A stretch of DNA of 64,000 nt, from the NCBI RefSeq assembly GCF_019702945.1, contig NZ_AP024749.1, positions 1,178,001-1,242,000 on the forward strand. The letters are read 5' to 3'. Below the pieces are notes generated by a model that searched no databases, had not been told where the DNA came from, and saw only the letters and a list, made by a program, of their open reading frames with translations. Each line of letters starts with the position of its first letter. Positions within the stretch are counted from its first letter, which is position 1. A program made the position numbers and the translations under genes. This DNA comes from Flavobacterium okayamense (GTDB lineage Bacteria; Bacteroidota; Bacteroidia; Flavobacteriales; Flavobacteriaceae). This document shows, piece by piece, positions 47,440 to 55,971 of this stretch.

Positions 47440-47465
47440 AAGAGTCCAACTTTCGTTGAACTCTT
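47440..47465 (-). terminator. Terminator of the acyl-CoA dehydrogenase gene
   Basis: AAGAGTCCAAC (47440-47450) and GTTGAACTCTT (47455-47465) pair with one mismatch; the adjacent A-run on the plus strand is a T-run for the minus-strand transcript. Confidence 0.8.
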
Positions 47466-47490
47466 AAATTATATGTTTTTGAAAAAAAAA

Positions 47491-48630
47491 TTATTTTACT
47501 AATCCTCTCGAAATTACAATACGTTGAATTTCTGAAGTACCTTCGTAAATCTGTGTAATTTTAGAATCACGCATCATACGTTCTACATGATATTCGGCAA
47601 CGTAACCATTTCCACCGTGAATTTGAACAGCATCATTAGCTACTTCTAAAGCTACTTCTGAGGCATATAATTTAGCCATAGCTCCAGAATGTGCTATATC
47701 TAAGCCTTGATCTTTTTCAGAAGCTGCTTTATGCACTAATAATCTCGCTGCAGTAGTTTTTACATGCATATCAGCTAATTTGAAAGCAATTGCTTGATGT
47801 TGGAAGATTGGTTTACCGAAAGCAACTCTTTCTTGAGCATATTTTAAAGCTAATTCATAAGAACCTTGAGCAATCCCTAATGCTTGAGAAGCAATTCCAA
47901 TTCGTCCTCCATTCAATGTTGACATTGCAAACGCGAAACCAAATCCGTCAGCACCGATTCTATTTTCTTTTGGAACTTTTACATCGTTGAATAATAACGT
48001 ATGTGTATCAGAACCACGAATTCCCATTTTCTTTTCTTTTGGACCTACTTCAAAACCAGGCATTCCTTTTTCTACAATAAGAACATTAATTCCTTTGTGT
48101 CCTTTTGAAGCATCTGTTTGCGCGATTACTAAATAAGTAGAAGCTGTTCCTCCGTTTGTAATCCAGTTTTTTGTACCATTTAATAAATAATGGTCACCCA
48201 TGTCTATTGCAGTAGTTCGCTGAGAAGTAGCGTCTGAACCTGCTTCAGGCTCTGATAAACAGAAAGCACCTATAACTTCACCTTTAGCAAGTGGCGTTAA
48301 ATATTTTACTTTTTGTTCTTCAGAACCATATTTTTCTAAACCAGCACAAACCAAAGAGTTGTTAACCGACATAATTACAGCAGCTGAAGCATCTACTTTT
48401 GCAATTTCTTCCATTGCTAAAACATAAGATAAACTATCTAATCCTGCACCACCATATTTTGGATCAACCATCATTCCTAAAAATCCTAGCTCCGCCATTT
48501 TTTTAACTTGCTCAGCTGGGAATATTGAATGTTCATCTCTTTCGATAACTCCAGGTAATAATTCAGTTTGAGCGAAGTCTCTCGCTGCTTGTTGAATCAT
48601 TAAATGTTCTTCGCTTAATTTAAAATCCAT
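47491..48630 (-). CDS. Short-chain-type acyl-CoA dehydrogenase
   Basis: A 379-residue FAD flavoenzyme that introduces the alpha-beta double bond into acyl-CoA. Motifs: GAFCLSEPEAGSDA (about 123-136), YLLNGTKNWITNGG, the GRIGIASQALGIAQGSYE helix and the catalytic glutamate in ITQIYEGTSEIQRIVISR (Glu about 364). It resembles butyryl/short-chain enzymes of branched amino-acid or fatty-acid breakdown. It is divergent from anmK with a 96-base gap and has its own terminator. Confidence 0.93.
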   Translation of the reverse strand: MDFKLSEEHLMIQQAARDFAQTELLPGVIERDEHSIFPAEQVKKMAELGFLGMMVDPKYGGAGLDSLSYVLAMEEIAKVDASAAVIMSVNNSLVCAGLEKYGSEEQKVKYLTPLAKGEVIGAFCLSEPEAGSDATSQRTTAIDMGDHYLLNGTKNWITNGGTASTYLVIAQTDASKGHKGINVLIVEKGMPGFEVGPKEKKMGIRGSDTHTLLFNDVKVPKENRIGADGFGFAFAMSTLNGGRIGIASQALGIAQGSYELALKYAQERVAFGKPIFQHQAIAFKLADMHVKTTAARLLVHKAASEKDQGLDIAHSGAMAKLYASEVALEVANDAVQIHGGNGYVAEYHVERMMRDSKITQIYEGTSEIQRIVISRGLVK

Positions 48631-48726
48631 AGTATTTGAATAAAAATTTTGTGTTATGTTTAAAAATAGTTCCCAAATGTAGTCATTTACTATTAAATTT
48701 TCAATACGAATTTGTAATTTTAACCC

Positions 48727-49794
48727 ATGTTAAACAACAATTTTAAGGTTATTGGTGTCATGTCTGGAACTTCTCTAGACGGACTTGATTTTGCTTATAT
48801 TCACTTTCATAGAAAAAATGAGTCGTGGGATTTTAAAATTCTTAAAGCTGAAACTTTTGGATACGATGATAAATGGAGATCAAAACTTAACAATGCTTTT
48901 CTTTTTAACAAAGAAGAATTAGATGTTTTAAATAAAGAATACACTTCATTTTTAGCTACACAAATCAAACTTTTTATTGCAAAAAATGAAATCCAAGATA
49001 TTGATGCTATTTGTAGTCATGGTCATACAATTTTACATGAGCCAGAAGAGGGTTTTACATTACAAATAGGAAATTTACCTGAAATAGCATTATTGCTTAA
49101 GGAAACAGTTGTTTGTGATTTTAGAGTACAAGATGTTCAATTAGGGGGGCAAGGCGCACCTTTGGTTCCTATTGGTGATGAATTGTTGTTTTCTAATTAT
49201 AGTTACTGTTTGAATTTGGGAGGATTTTCGAATATCTCATTTAATGAAAAAGGAAAACGTATTGCTTTTGATATTTCACCAGTTAATATAGTGCTGAATC
49301 ATTACACTGAAAGTGTTGGTTATCACTATGACGACAAAGGAAAATTTGCAAAATCAGGAGTTGTAAATAAGCAATTATTAGAAGAACTAAATGCTTTAGA
49401 TTTTTATAAGAAATCGTTTCCTAAATCGTTGGGAAAAGAGTTTATACAAAAAGAGATTTTACCTTTAATAAGTAAATATGAAATATCGGTTAATGATATT
49501 TTAAGGACTTTTGTTGAACATATAGCCATTCAAATTACAAATGTTGTAACCTCTAATACGAGTGTGTTGGTTACAGGAGGTGGAGCTTACAATGTTTTCT
49601 TAATTGAACGATTAAGGTTTTTTAAATCAAATGTTGATTGGGTAATTCCAAATGATGATTTAATACAATTTAAAGAAGCTTTACTATTTGGTTTTTTAGG
49701 AATTCTTCGTTTAAGAAATGAAGTTAATGTATTAAGCTCAGTAACAGGTGCTTCTAAAAATCATTCTTCGGGAATAGTTTATAACTATCCTTAA
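48727..49794 (+). CDS. anmK: Anhydro-N-acetylmuramic acid kinase
   Basis: A 355-residue sugar kinase of the ASKHA fold. VIGVMSGTSLDGLDFAYI begins the P1 loop (about 8-25), QIGNLPEIALLL and DFRVQDVQLGGQGAPLVPIGDELLF are AnmK hallmarks, and VLVTGGGAYNVFLIERL is the second ATP site. It opens and phosphorylates 1,6-anhydro-MurNAc to MurNAc-6-phosphate in cell-wall recycling. The NamZ-like muramidase at 38708 could be part of the same recycling capacity, though not co-transcribed. Confidence 0.94.
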   Translation: MLNNNFKVIGVMSGTSLDGLDFAYIHFHRKNESWDFKILKAETFGYDDKWRSKLNNAFLFNKEELDVLNKEYTSFLATQIKLFIAKNEIQDIDAICSHGHTILHEPEEGFTLQIGNLPEIALLLKETVVCDFRVQDVQLGGQGAPLVPIGDELLFSNYSYCLNLGGFSNISFNEKGKRIAFDISPVNIVLNHYTESVGYHYDDKGKFAKSGVVNKQLLEELNALDFYKKSFPKSLGKEFIQKEILPLISKYEISVNDILRTFVEHIAIQITNVVTSNTSVLVTGGGAYNVFLIERLRFFKSNVDWVIPNDDLIQFKEALLFGFLGILRLRNEVNVLSSVTGASKNHSSGIVYNYP

Positions 49795-49855
49795 AAAGAT
49801 TGTTAGGAAATAGGTAAATTTCCATTTTTCAATTACTAGAACAATATAGAATATG

Positions 49856-49863
49856 TATATTTG
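49856..49863 (+). promoter_or_regulatory. -7 box before the amino-acid dehydrogenase gene
   Basis: TATATTTG lies 25 bases before the ATG at 49888; no -33 TTG at a normal distance. Confidence 0.5.
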
Positions 49864-49887
49864 TGAAACTAAAATTTAACCAATCTA

Positions 49888-51114
49888 ATGAAAGATTTAC
49901 TTAATAAATTTGAAAATAAAGAACCAGAAATTGTATTTAATTGGAAAGACCCTGAAACTGAAGCCGAAGGATGGACAGTAATTAACTCTTTAAGAGGCGG
50001 AGCTGCAGGTGGAGGAACTCGTATGCGTAAAGGATTGGATATGAATGAAGTATTGTCTTTAGCTAAGACTATGGAAGTTAAATTTTCGGTATCTGGACCG
50101 GCTATTGGTGGTGCTAAATCAGGTATTAATTTTGATCCAAATGACCCTCGTAAAAAAGGCGTTTTAGAAAGATGGTACAAAGCAGTTTCTCCTCTTTTGA
50201 AAAATTATTATGGAACTGGTGGTGATTTAAATGTTGATGAAATTCATGAAGTTATCCCTATTACTGAAGATTGTGGTGTTTGGCATCCGCAAGAAGGTGT
50301 TTTTAATGGACATTTCAAACCAACTGAAGCTGATAAAATAAATAGAATAGGACAGTTACGTCAAGGTGTTATAAAAGTAATTGAAAACCCAACTTTTTCT
50401 CCTGATGTAAATAGAAAATATACTGTAGCTGATATGATTACAGGTTATGGAGTTGCTGAAGCTGTTCGTCATTATTATGATATTTTTGGTGGAGAAGTTA
50501 AAGATAAAAAAGCAATCGTTCAAGGTTTTGGAAATGTAGGTTCTGCTGCAGCTTACTATTTAGCACAAATGGGAGCTAAAGTTGTTGGAATAATTGACAG
50601 AGACGGTGGTTTGATAAATGAAAACGGATTTACATTCGAAGACATTAAAGAATTATTTTTAAATAAAGATGGAAATAAGTTAGTGGCTGCTAACATGATT
50701 TCATTTGAAGAAATCAACCAAAAAATTTGGTCTATTGAAGCTCAAATTTTTGCACCTTGTGCGGCTTCACGTTTAGTGACTAAAGAGCAAGTTGATCAAA
50801 TGATTGCATCTGGTTTAGAAGTAATTTCAAGTGGAGCAAATGTTCCTTTTGCAGACAAAGAAATTTTCTTTGGGCCTATTATGGAAGCAACTGATAAGAA
50901 AGTAAGTTTAGTGCCAGATTTTATTGCAAACTGTGGTATGGCACGTGTGTTTGCTTACTTTATGGAGAAAAAAGTTCAAATGACTGACGAGGCTATTTTC
51001 TCAGATACCTCAAATACTATTAAAAAAGCAATAGAAAAAGTACACCAATTAAATTCTGATAAGAAAAACATTAGTGCAACTGCTTTCGAAATTGCTTTAA
51101 AACAATTAATCTAA
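49888..51114 (+). CDS. Glu/Leu/Phe/Val dehydrogenase
   Basis: A 408-residue NAD(P)-dependent amino-acid dehydrogenase. The substrate lysine region GPAIGGAKSGINFDPND (about 71-87) and YGTGGDLNVDEIHEV come first, then the Rossmann fold with the nucleotide loop VQGFGNVGSAAAYYL (about 211-225). The C-terminal FIANCGMARVFAYFMEKK is typical of leucine or mixed-substrate enzymes rather than hexameric glutamate dehydrogenase. It may deaminate branched amino acids, fitting the acyl-CoA dehydrogenase nearby. nhaD follows after seven bases. Confidence 0.9.
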   Translation: MKDLLNKFENKEPEIVFNWKDPETEAEGWTVINSLRGGAAGGGTRMRKGLDMNEVLSLAKTMEVKFSVSGPAIGGAKSGINFDPNDPRKKGVLERWYKAVSPLLKNYYGTGGDLNVDEIHEVIPITEDCGVWHPQEGVFNGHFKPTEADKINRIGQLRQGVIKVIENPTFSPDVNRKYTVADMITGYGVAEAVRHYYDIFGGEVKDKKAIVQGFGNVGSAAAYYLAQMGAKVVGIIDRDGGLINENGFTFEDIKELFLNKDGNKLVAANMISFEEINQKIWSIEAQIFAPCAASRLVTKEQVDQMIASGLEVISSGANVPFADKEIFFGPIMEATDKKVSLVPDFIANCGMARVFAYFMEKKVQMTDEAIFSDTSNTIKKAIEKVHQLNSDKKNISATAFEIALKQLI

Positions 51115-51121
51115 ATTTTTA

Positions 51122-52483
51122 ATGGAAACTGTATTAATCGTAATTTTTATTCTAGGATACTTAGGTATTGCTATGGAGCATACCTTCAAAATAGATAAAT
51201 TAATTCCTGCTTTAGGTATGATGGCTATTTTATGGGCTATTATTGCTGTAAATCACATGCAGGTTTATGAAATTTTACCAGGAGTTGGTAAAGAAGCGCA
51301 TCATGTAGAAGGTGTGTTGTTACATCATTTGGGTAAAACAGCTGAAATTTTGTTTTTCTTAATGGGAGCAATGACAATTGTAGAAATTGTTGACTATTTT
51401 GATGGTTTTTCAACTATCAAGTCGTTTATTAAAACGAAAAGCAAATCAAAATTACTTTGGTTGTTTACAACTTTAGCTTTTGTTTTATCAGCAATTATTG
51501 ATAATCTTACTGCAACGATCGTGTTAATTACGATTTTACAAAAAATCATTAAAGACAAAGAAGTAAGGCTTTGGTTTGCAGGTTTAATTGTTATTGCTGC
51601 TAATGCTGGTGGTGCTTGGTCTCCAATAGGTGATGTTACTACCACAATGCTTTGGATTGCAAATAAAGTTTCAGCTGCTTCTTTAATTGAACACGTATTA
51701 ATTCCTTCAATTCTTTGTTATGCAGTTCCTGTAGTAATTGCTTCACGTATGGCAATTTTTAAAGGTAAAGTAGAGGAAGATACAACTGAAGAAGAAGAAA
51801 GTTCGTCAAAATATAGTTCAGTAATGTTTTACCTTGGATTAGGCGCAATTATGTTCGTTCCTATCTTTAAAACAATTACACATTTACCGCCATATGTTGG
51901 TATGATGTTGTCATTAGCTATTGTTGCTGCTATTGCAGAATTTTTGAGTAACCGTGAATTTAGTATGGGTGGAGCAACAGCTGGTGAAGGTTCTCATAAT
52001 CATAGTCCAGTTCATAAGTCACTTTCTAAAATTGAGATGCCAAGTATTTTATTTTTCCTAGGTATTTTAATGGCAGTTGCTGCTTTAGAATCTTTAGGAA
52101 TGTTATTTGATTTTGCTGGAATTTTAGAAGCAAATGTGCCTAATTTAGGAACAGAGCACCATTCTACAAAGATTTCTGATTTAGTTGTATTGTTATTAGG
52201 TGCTGGTTCAGCAGTTATTGATAACGTGCCTTTAGTTGCAGCAAGTATTGGAATGTTTCAAATTGGAATGGATGAGCCAGCATGGCATTTTATCGCGTAT
52301 GCAGCAGGTACAGGAGGAAGTATTTTGATTATTGGTTCTGCAGCAGGAGTTGTAGCAATGGGTATGGAAAAAATTGACTTCTTTTGGTATTTGAAAAAAA
52401 TTGGTTGGCTAGCCTTAATTGGATTTTTAGCAGGATCAGCTGGTTTTATTGTAATTAGAGATTTAATTCTAAATGCAGCTTAA
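51122..52483 (+). CDS. nhaD: Na+/H+ antiporter NhaD
   Basis: A 453-residue polytopic membrane protein of the NhaD/ion-transporter superfamily. The conserved motif SAIIDNLTATIVLITIL (about 121-137) with its aspartate, NAGGAWSPIGDVTTTMLW (about 160-177) and the second SAVIDNVPLVAASIGM are present, with roughly 12 hydrophobic helices. A histidine-containing loop (GEGSHNHSPVHKS, about 290) is a possible pH or metal sensor. It exports Na+ in exchange for protons. It starts seven bases after the amino-acid dehydrogenase gene. Confidence 0.93.
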   Translation: METVLIVIFILGYLGIAMEHTFKIDKLIPALGMMAILWAIIAVNHMQVYEILPGVGKEAHHVEGVLLHHLGKTAEILFFLMGAMTIVEIVDYFDGFSTIKSFIKTKSKSKLLWLFTTLAFVLSAIIDNLTATIVLITILQKIIKDKEVRLWFAGLIVIAANAGGAWSPIGDVTTTMLWIANKVSAASLIEHVLIPSILCYAVPVVIASRMAIFKGKVEEDTTEEEESSSKYSSVMFYLGLGAIMFVPIFKTITHLPPYVGMMLSLAIVAAIAEFLSNREFSMGGATAGEGSHNHSPVHKSLSKIEMPSILFFLGILMAVAALESLGMLFDFAGILEANVPNLGTEHHSTKISDLVVLLLGAGSAVIDNVPLVAASIGMFQIGMDEPAWHFIAYAAGTGGSILIIGSAAGVVAMGMEKIDFFWYLKKIGWLALIGFLAGSAGFIVIRDLILNAA

Positions 52484-52532
52484 GAATATAATTTTTTAAA
52501 AGAATTTTCGTTACTATATAAAAAATAAAAGT

Positions 52533-53237
52533 ATGAGTTTATTTCTTCAAGCGGATAGTTTAGCAGTTGCTAACGAAGTTTTAACAGAAGATCAACCAGT
52601 AGAAAAAACCTTATCAATTTGGGAGCTTTTAACTAGTGGAGGAATTGGTGGGCAAGCCATTATTTTAGTGCTTTTTATCTTGATGTTTTTTGCTTTGTTC
52701 TTGTATTTCGAACGCTTAATGGCAATTAATAAAGCAAGTAAAATTGATGCAAATTTCATGAATAATATTAAAATGAATATTATGTCAGGAAAAATTGATA
52801 GCGCTAAAATGTTGTGTGCGCAAACAAATTCACCAGTGGCTCGTTTAATTGAGAAAGGGATTTCAAGAATTGGTAAACCTCTTGAAGATATAAACACAGC
52901 TATTGAGAATGCTGGAAATCTTGAATTATATAAACTAGAGAAAAATACCAGTATGTTAGCAACAATATCGGGAGCTGGACCAATGATTGGTTTCCTTGGA
53001 ACGGTTTTAGGTATGATTCTTGCATTTCATAAAATGGCAAGTGGTGGCGGACAAATTGAAGTTGGTGCTCTTGCTGAAGGTATTTATACTGCAATGACAA
53101 CTACTGTCGTAGGATTAATTGTTGGTATTGTGGCATATATTGGATACAATCACTTAGTTGTTAAAACAAATAAAGTGGTAAACCAAATGGAAGCAAACGC
53201 TGTAGAGTTTCTAGATTTATTAAACGAGCCAGTATAA
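52533..53237 (+). CDS. exbB: ExbB-like MotA/TolQ/ExbB proton channel
   Basis: A 234-residue protein with three membrane helices: AIILVLFILMFFALFLYF (about 42-59), MLATISGAGPMIGFLGTVLGMILAF (about 140-165) and AMTTTVVGLIVGIVAYIGYNHL (about 190-211). The GPMIGFLGTVLGM and TTTVVGLIVGI motifs are family signatures. Together with the ExbD and TonB genes directly after (one base between each), it energises outer-membrane transport. Confidence 0.92.
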   Translation: MSLFLQADSLAVANEVLTEDQPVEKTLSIWELLTSGGIGGQAIILVLFILMFFALFLYFERLMAINKASKIDANFMNNIKMNIMSGKIDSAKMLCAQTNSPVARLIEKGISRIGKPLEDINTAIENAGNLELYKLEKNTSMLATISGAGPMIGFLGTVLGMILAFHKMASGGGQIEVGALAEGIYTAMTTTVVGLIVGIVAYIGYNHLVVKTNKVVNQMEANAVEFLDLLNEPV

Positions 53238-53238
53238 T

Positions 53239-53643
53239 ATGCGAATAGGTAAGAATAAAAATAAAGTATCTACGGAGTTCAATATGTCTTCAATGACAGA
53301 TATTGTATTCTTATTATTGATATTTTTCATGCTTACTTCAACTATGGTTACGACCAATGCCTTAGATTTAGTTTTACCAAAAGGCAAAGGGAAAACGGAT
53401 AGTAATAAGAGCACTGCGGTAAATATTACTAATGAATTAAAGTTTTACATTGATAAGACTGAAGTTTCTAAAGAAGATTTAGAAAAGAGATTGTTAGAAA
53501 TTTTGCCCGAAGACGAAAATGATAAAGGTAGAGCAATTGTATTAAGAGCCGAAGAAGATGTGCCATACAAAGAAGTCGTTTTTGTAATGGATGTTGCAAA
53601 TAGAAATAGAATTAAAACAGTAGCTGCTGTTAATCCAAAATAA
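53239..53643 (+). CDS. exbD: ExbD/TolR-type biopolymer transport protein
   Basis: A 134-residue protein with one N-terminal helix (FNMSSMTDIVFLLLIFFMLTSTMVTTNALDL, about 13-43), including the conserved aspartate in MTDIVF. The periplasmic domain is short (LVLPKGKGK ... RAEEDVPYKEVVFVMDVANRNRI). It starts one base after exbB and is followed after one base by tonB. Confidence 0.93.
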   Translation: MRIGKNKNKVSTEFNMSSMTDIVFLLLIFFMLTSTMVTTNALDLVLPKGKGKTDSNKSTAVNITNELKFYIDKTEVSKEDLEKRLLEILPEDENDKGRAIVLRAEEDVPYKEVVFVMDVANRNRIKTVAAVNPK

Positions 53644-53644
53644 A

Positions 53645-54448
53645 ATGAAGTTTTTAGAGACAAAAGAGGAAAAAGATTCTTTTATTATCACAAGTGGAAT
53701 ATTTGTGTTAATATTTCTTTTATGCTTTTTTGTTTTTGGTTTGACTGAATTTGATCCGCCACCTGAAAATGGTATTGCCATCAATTTTGGTACGAGTGAT
53801 GTTGGGCAAGGAGAAATTCAACCAACTGAACCTATAAAAAGTGCGCCAACACCATCAGTTAGTGAGCCAGTTTCTTCGCAAGAGGAAAATACGTTAACAC
53901 AAGATGAAGATTCGCCAGTTGTTGTTACGCCTAAAAACGAAACAAAGCCTAAGACGAATACGCCAAAAGAAACACCTAAACCAAAAACAGAAACTCCAAA
54001 ACCATCTACAAATACAACAAATGCATTAGATGCTTTAATTAATGGACCTAAATCTGATGGGCAAACAACAGGAGGTCATGGCGATGATGGTTTACCAGGG
54101 GATAAAGGAGATCCAAACGGTAGTATTTATGCTAACAGTTTTTATGGTAGTGGCAGTGGTAATGGTTCTGGAAACGGGACTGGTTGGGGTTTAGCTGGAC
54201 GTAAATTAGCAAGTAATAGTAAAAAGGTTCAAGATTGTAACGAAGAAGGTAGAGTTGTTGTCAAAGTTTGGGTAAATAGAAATGGGAATGTAATTAAAGC
54301 GGAGAGAACACAAGGTACTACTAATACAAATCCATGTTTAGTGAATCCAGCTATTGAGACAGCTAAAAGTTTTAAATGGCAAGCTGATAGTAAAGCGCCA
54401 GAAACTCAAATTGGGTTTGTGGTTGTGAATTTTAAATTAGGAGAATAA
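53645..54448 (+). CDS. tonB: Energy transducer TonB
   Basis: A 267-residue transducer. It has a cytoplasmic start, a membrane helix (FIITSGIFVLIFLLCFFVFGL, about 15-35) and a long Pro/Thr/Lys-rich spacer (KNETKPKTNTPKETPKPKTE, about 98-120). A Gly/Ser-rich region (SFYGSGSGNGSGNGTGWGLA) follows, then the TonB C-terminal domain (DCNEEGRVVVKVWVNRNGNV ... FVVVNFKLGE). It couples proton motive force from ExbB/ExbD to TonB-dependent receptors. The operon ends at a palindromic terminator. Confidence 0.92.
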   Translation: MKFLETKEEKDSFIITSGIFVLIFLLCFFVFGLTEFDPPPENGIAINFGTSDVGQGEIQPTEPIKSAPTPSVSEPVSSQEENTLTQDEDSPVVVTPKNETKPKTNTPKETPKPKTETPKPSTNTTNALDALINGPKSDGQTTGGHGDDGLPGDKGDPNGSIYANSFYGSGSGNGSGNGTGWGLAGRKLASNSKKVQDCNEEGRVVVKVWVNRNGNVIKAERTQGTTNTNPCLVNPAIETAKSFKWQADSKAPETQIGFVVVNFKLGE

Positions 54449-54454
54449 TATTTT

Positions 54455-54482
54455 AAGCAACCTAATTAGGTTGCTTTTTTTT
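54455..54482 (+). terminator. Terminator of the exbB-exbD-tonB operon
   Basis: AAGCAACCTAATTAGGTTGC is a near-perfect palindrome (54455-54476), followed by a T-run. Confidence 0.92.
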
Positions 54483-54528
54483 GCTCTTTTTATTAATTTT
54501 AGATAATAAGTTTAATTAATTCGCTATA

Positions 54529-55743
54529 ATGAATTATAAAGAAACTACAGAATGGATGTTTGGTCAACTTCCAATGTACCAAAATCAAGGAGCAAAAGCA
54601 TATAAAGCTGACTTAACCAATACTCTTGCGCTTGTAAATCATTTAAATAATCCCCAAAAATATTTTAAATCGGTTCATGTTGCAGGAACCAACGGGAAAG
54701 GTTCTGTAAGTTCAATGTTGGCATCAATTCTGCAAGAGGCTGGATATAAAGTGGGTTTGTTTACTTCGCCACACTTTAAAGATTTTCGTGAAAGAATTAA
54801 GATAAATGGTAATGAAATCAAAGAACAATTTGTTGTTGATTTTGTTGAAAAAAACAAGGATTTTTTCGATGCGAATAGCCTTAGTTTTTTTGAAATGACA
54901 ACTGGTATGGCTTTTTCTTATTTCGCGAAAGAGAAAGTTGATGTTGCAATTATTGAAGTTGGTTTAGGAGGAAGATTAGATTCTACAAATGTTATTGATC
55001 CTTTAGTTTCAGTAATTACAAATATTGGTTTTGATCATAAACAATTTTTGGGAAATACTTTAGGAAGAATTGCTTATGAAAAAGCGGGAATTATAAAGCA
55101 TAGAACACCTGTTGTAGTAGGTGAAACCATTGAAGAAACGAAAACTGTGTTTCGTACTATTGCAAAATTAAATAGCTCTGAATTGCATATTGCTGAAAAT
55201 ATTAATTTCCCAGATTATAAATGTGAATTAAAAGGCGATTATCAAAAAAAGAATTTAAAGACTGTTTTGACGGTTGTTTCTTTGTTGCAAGTTCATTTTT
55301 CAATTAGTAAAAAAGATGTTGAAAGAGGCTTGTTAAATGTCTCTAAAAACACAGGTTTAAAAGGAAGATGGCAGGTTTTAAATGAAAAACCTTTTGTGGT
55401 TTGTGATACAGCTCATAATGAACACGGATTAAGGTTGGTTTTAGAACAACTTGTCGGTTTAAAATATAATACGCTTCATATTGTTCTTGGTGTAGTAAAT
55501 GATAAAGATTTAGATGAAATTTTACCACTATTTCCTAAAGTTGCTAAATATTATTTTTGCTCACCAAATTTATCTAGAGGATTAGATGAAGAAGTTTTAG
55601 AAAAAAAAGCTGAAGTATTTGGTCTTAAAGGAAAAAAATTTAATTCAGTTAGGAAAGCTTATGAAAATGCATTGCAAAATGCTGGCAATGAAGATGTTGT
55701 TTTTATAGGTGGAAGTACATTCACAGTAGCTGAAGTTGTATAG
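54529..55743 (+). CDS. folC: Folylpolyglutamate synthase / dihydrofolate synthase
   Basis: A 404-residue Mur-ligase-type enzyme. The P-loop VAGTNGKGSVSSML is at about 50-63, then GLFTSPHFKDFRERI, VGLGGRLDSTN, ITNIGFDHKQFLGNTL and the C-terminal VVCDTAHNEHGLR and VLGVVNDKDL. It adds glutamate to (dihydro)pteroate and folates, which are the methyl carriers used by MetF/MetH and the CRY-DASH antenna. It is a single gene upstream of tRNA-Val. Confidence 0.94.
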   Translation: MNYKETTEWMFGQLPMYQNQGAKAYKADLTNTLALVNHLNNPQKYFKSVHVAGTNGKGSVSSMLASILQEAGYKVGLFTSPHFKDFRERIKINGNEIKEQFVVDFVEKNKDFFDANSLSFFEMTTGMAFSYFAKEKVDVAIIEVGLGGRLDSTNVIDPLVSVITNIGFDHKQFLGNTLGRIAYEKAGIIKHRTPVVVGETIEETKTVFRTIAKLNSSELHIAENINFPDYKCELKGDYQKKNLKTVLTVVSLLQVHFSISKKDVERGLLNVSKNTGLKGRWQVLNEKPFVVCDTAHNEHGLRLVLEQLVGLKYNTLHIVLGVVNDKDLDEILPLFPKVAKYYFCSPNLSRGLDEEVLEKKAEVFGLKGKKFNSVRKAYENALQNAGNEDVVFIGGSTFTVAEVV

Positions 55744-55787
55744 GTTTTACGATGTATTTAAAAAGTAAAATTTATTTTTAAAATCGT

Positions 55788-55817
55788 TTGGAATAATAAA
55801 AAACTGTATTATATTTG
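55788..55817 (+). promoter_or_regulatory. Promoter of tRNA-Val
   Basis: TTG (55788-55790), 19-base spacer, TATATTTG (55810-55817), then CACCCGC, the same start block as rRNA P1 and P3. Confidence 0.8.
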
Positions 55818-55853
55818 CACCCGCATTACAGTAGTAGTGCAGTTGAAATTTTA

Positions 55854-55928
55854 GGGCAATTAGCTCAGTTGGTTCAGAGCACCTCGTTTACACCGAGGGG
55901 GTCAGGGGTTCGAATCCCTTATTGCCCA
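55854..55928 (+). tRNA. trnV: tRNA-Val (TAC anticodon)
   Basis: Acceptor GGGCAAT pairs with ATTGCCC, anticodon loop TTTACAC carries TAC, T-loop GTTCGAATC, discriminator A at 55928; 75 nt, no encoded CCA. Confidence 0.96.
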
Positions 55929-55940
55929 CGAATAAATTGA

Positions 55941-55971
55941 AAAGCAAGCTTATAAGGCTTGCTTTTTTTGT
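55941..55971. terminator. Bidirectional terminator of tRNA-Val and murF
   Basis: AAAGCAAGC (55941-55949) and GCTTGCTTT (55957-55965) pair and are followed by a T-run. Confidence 0.9.
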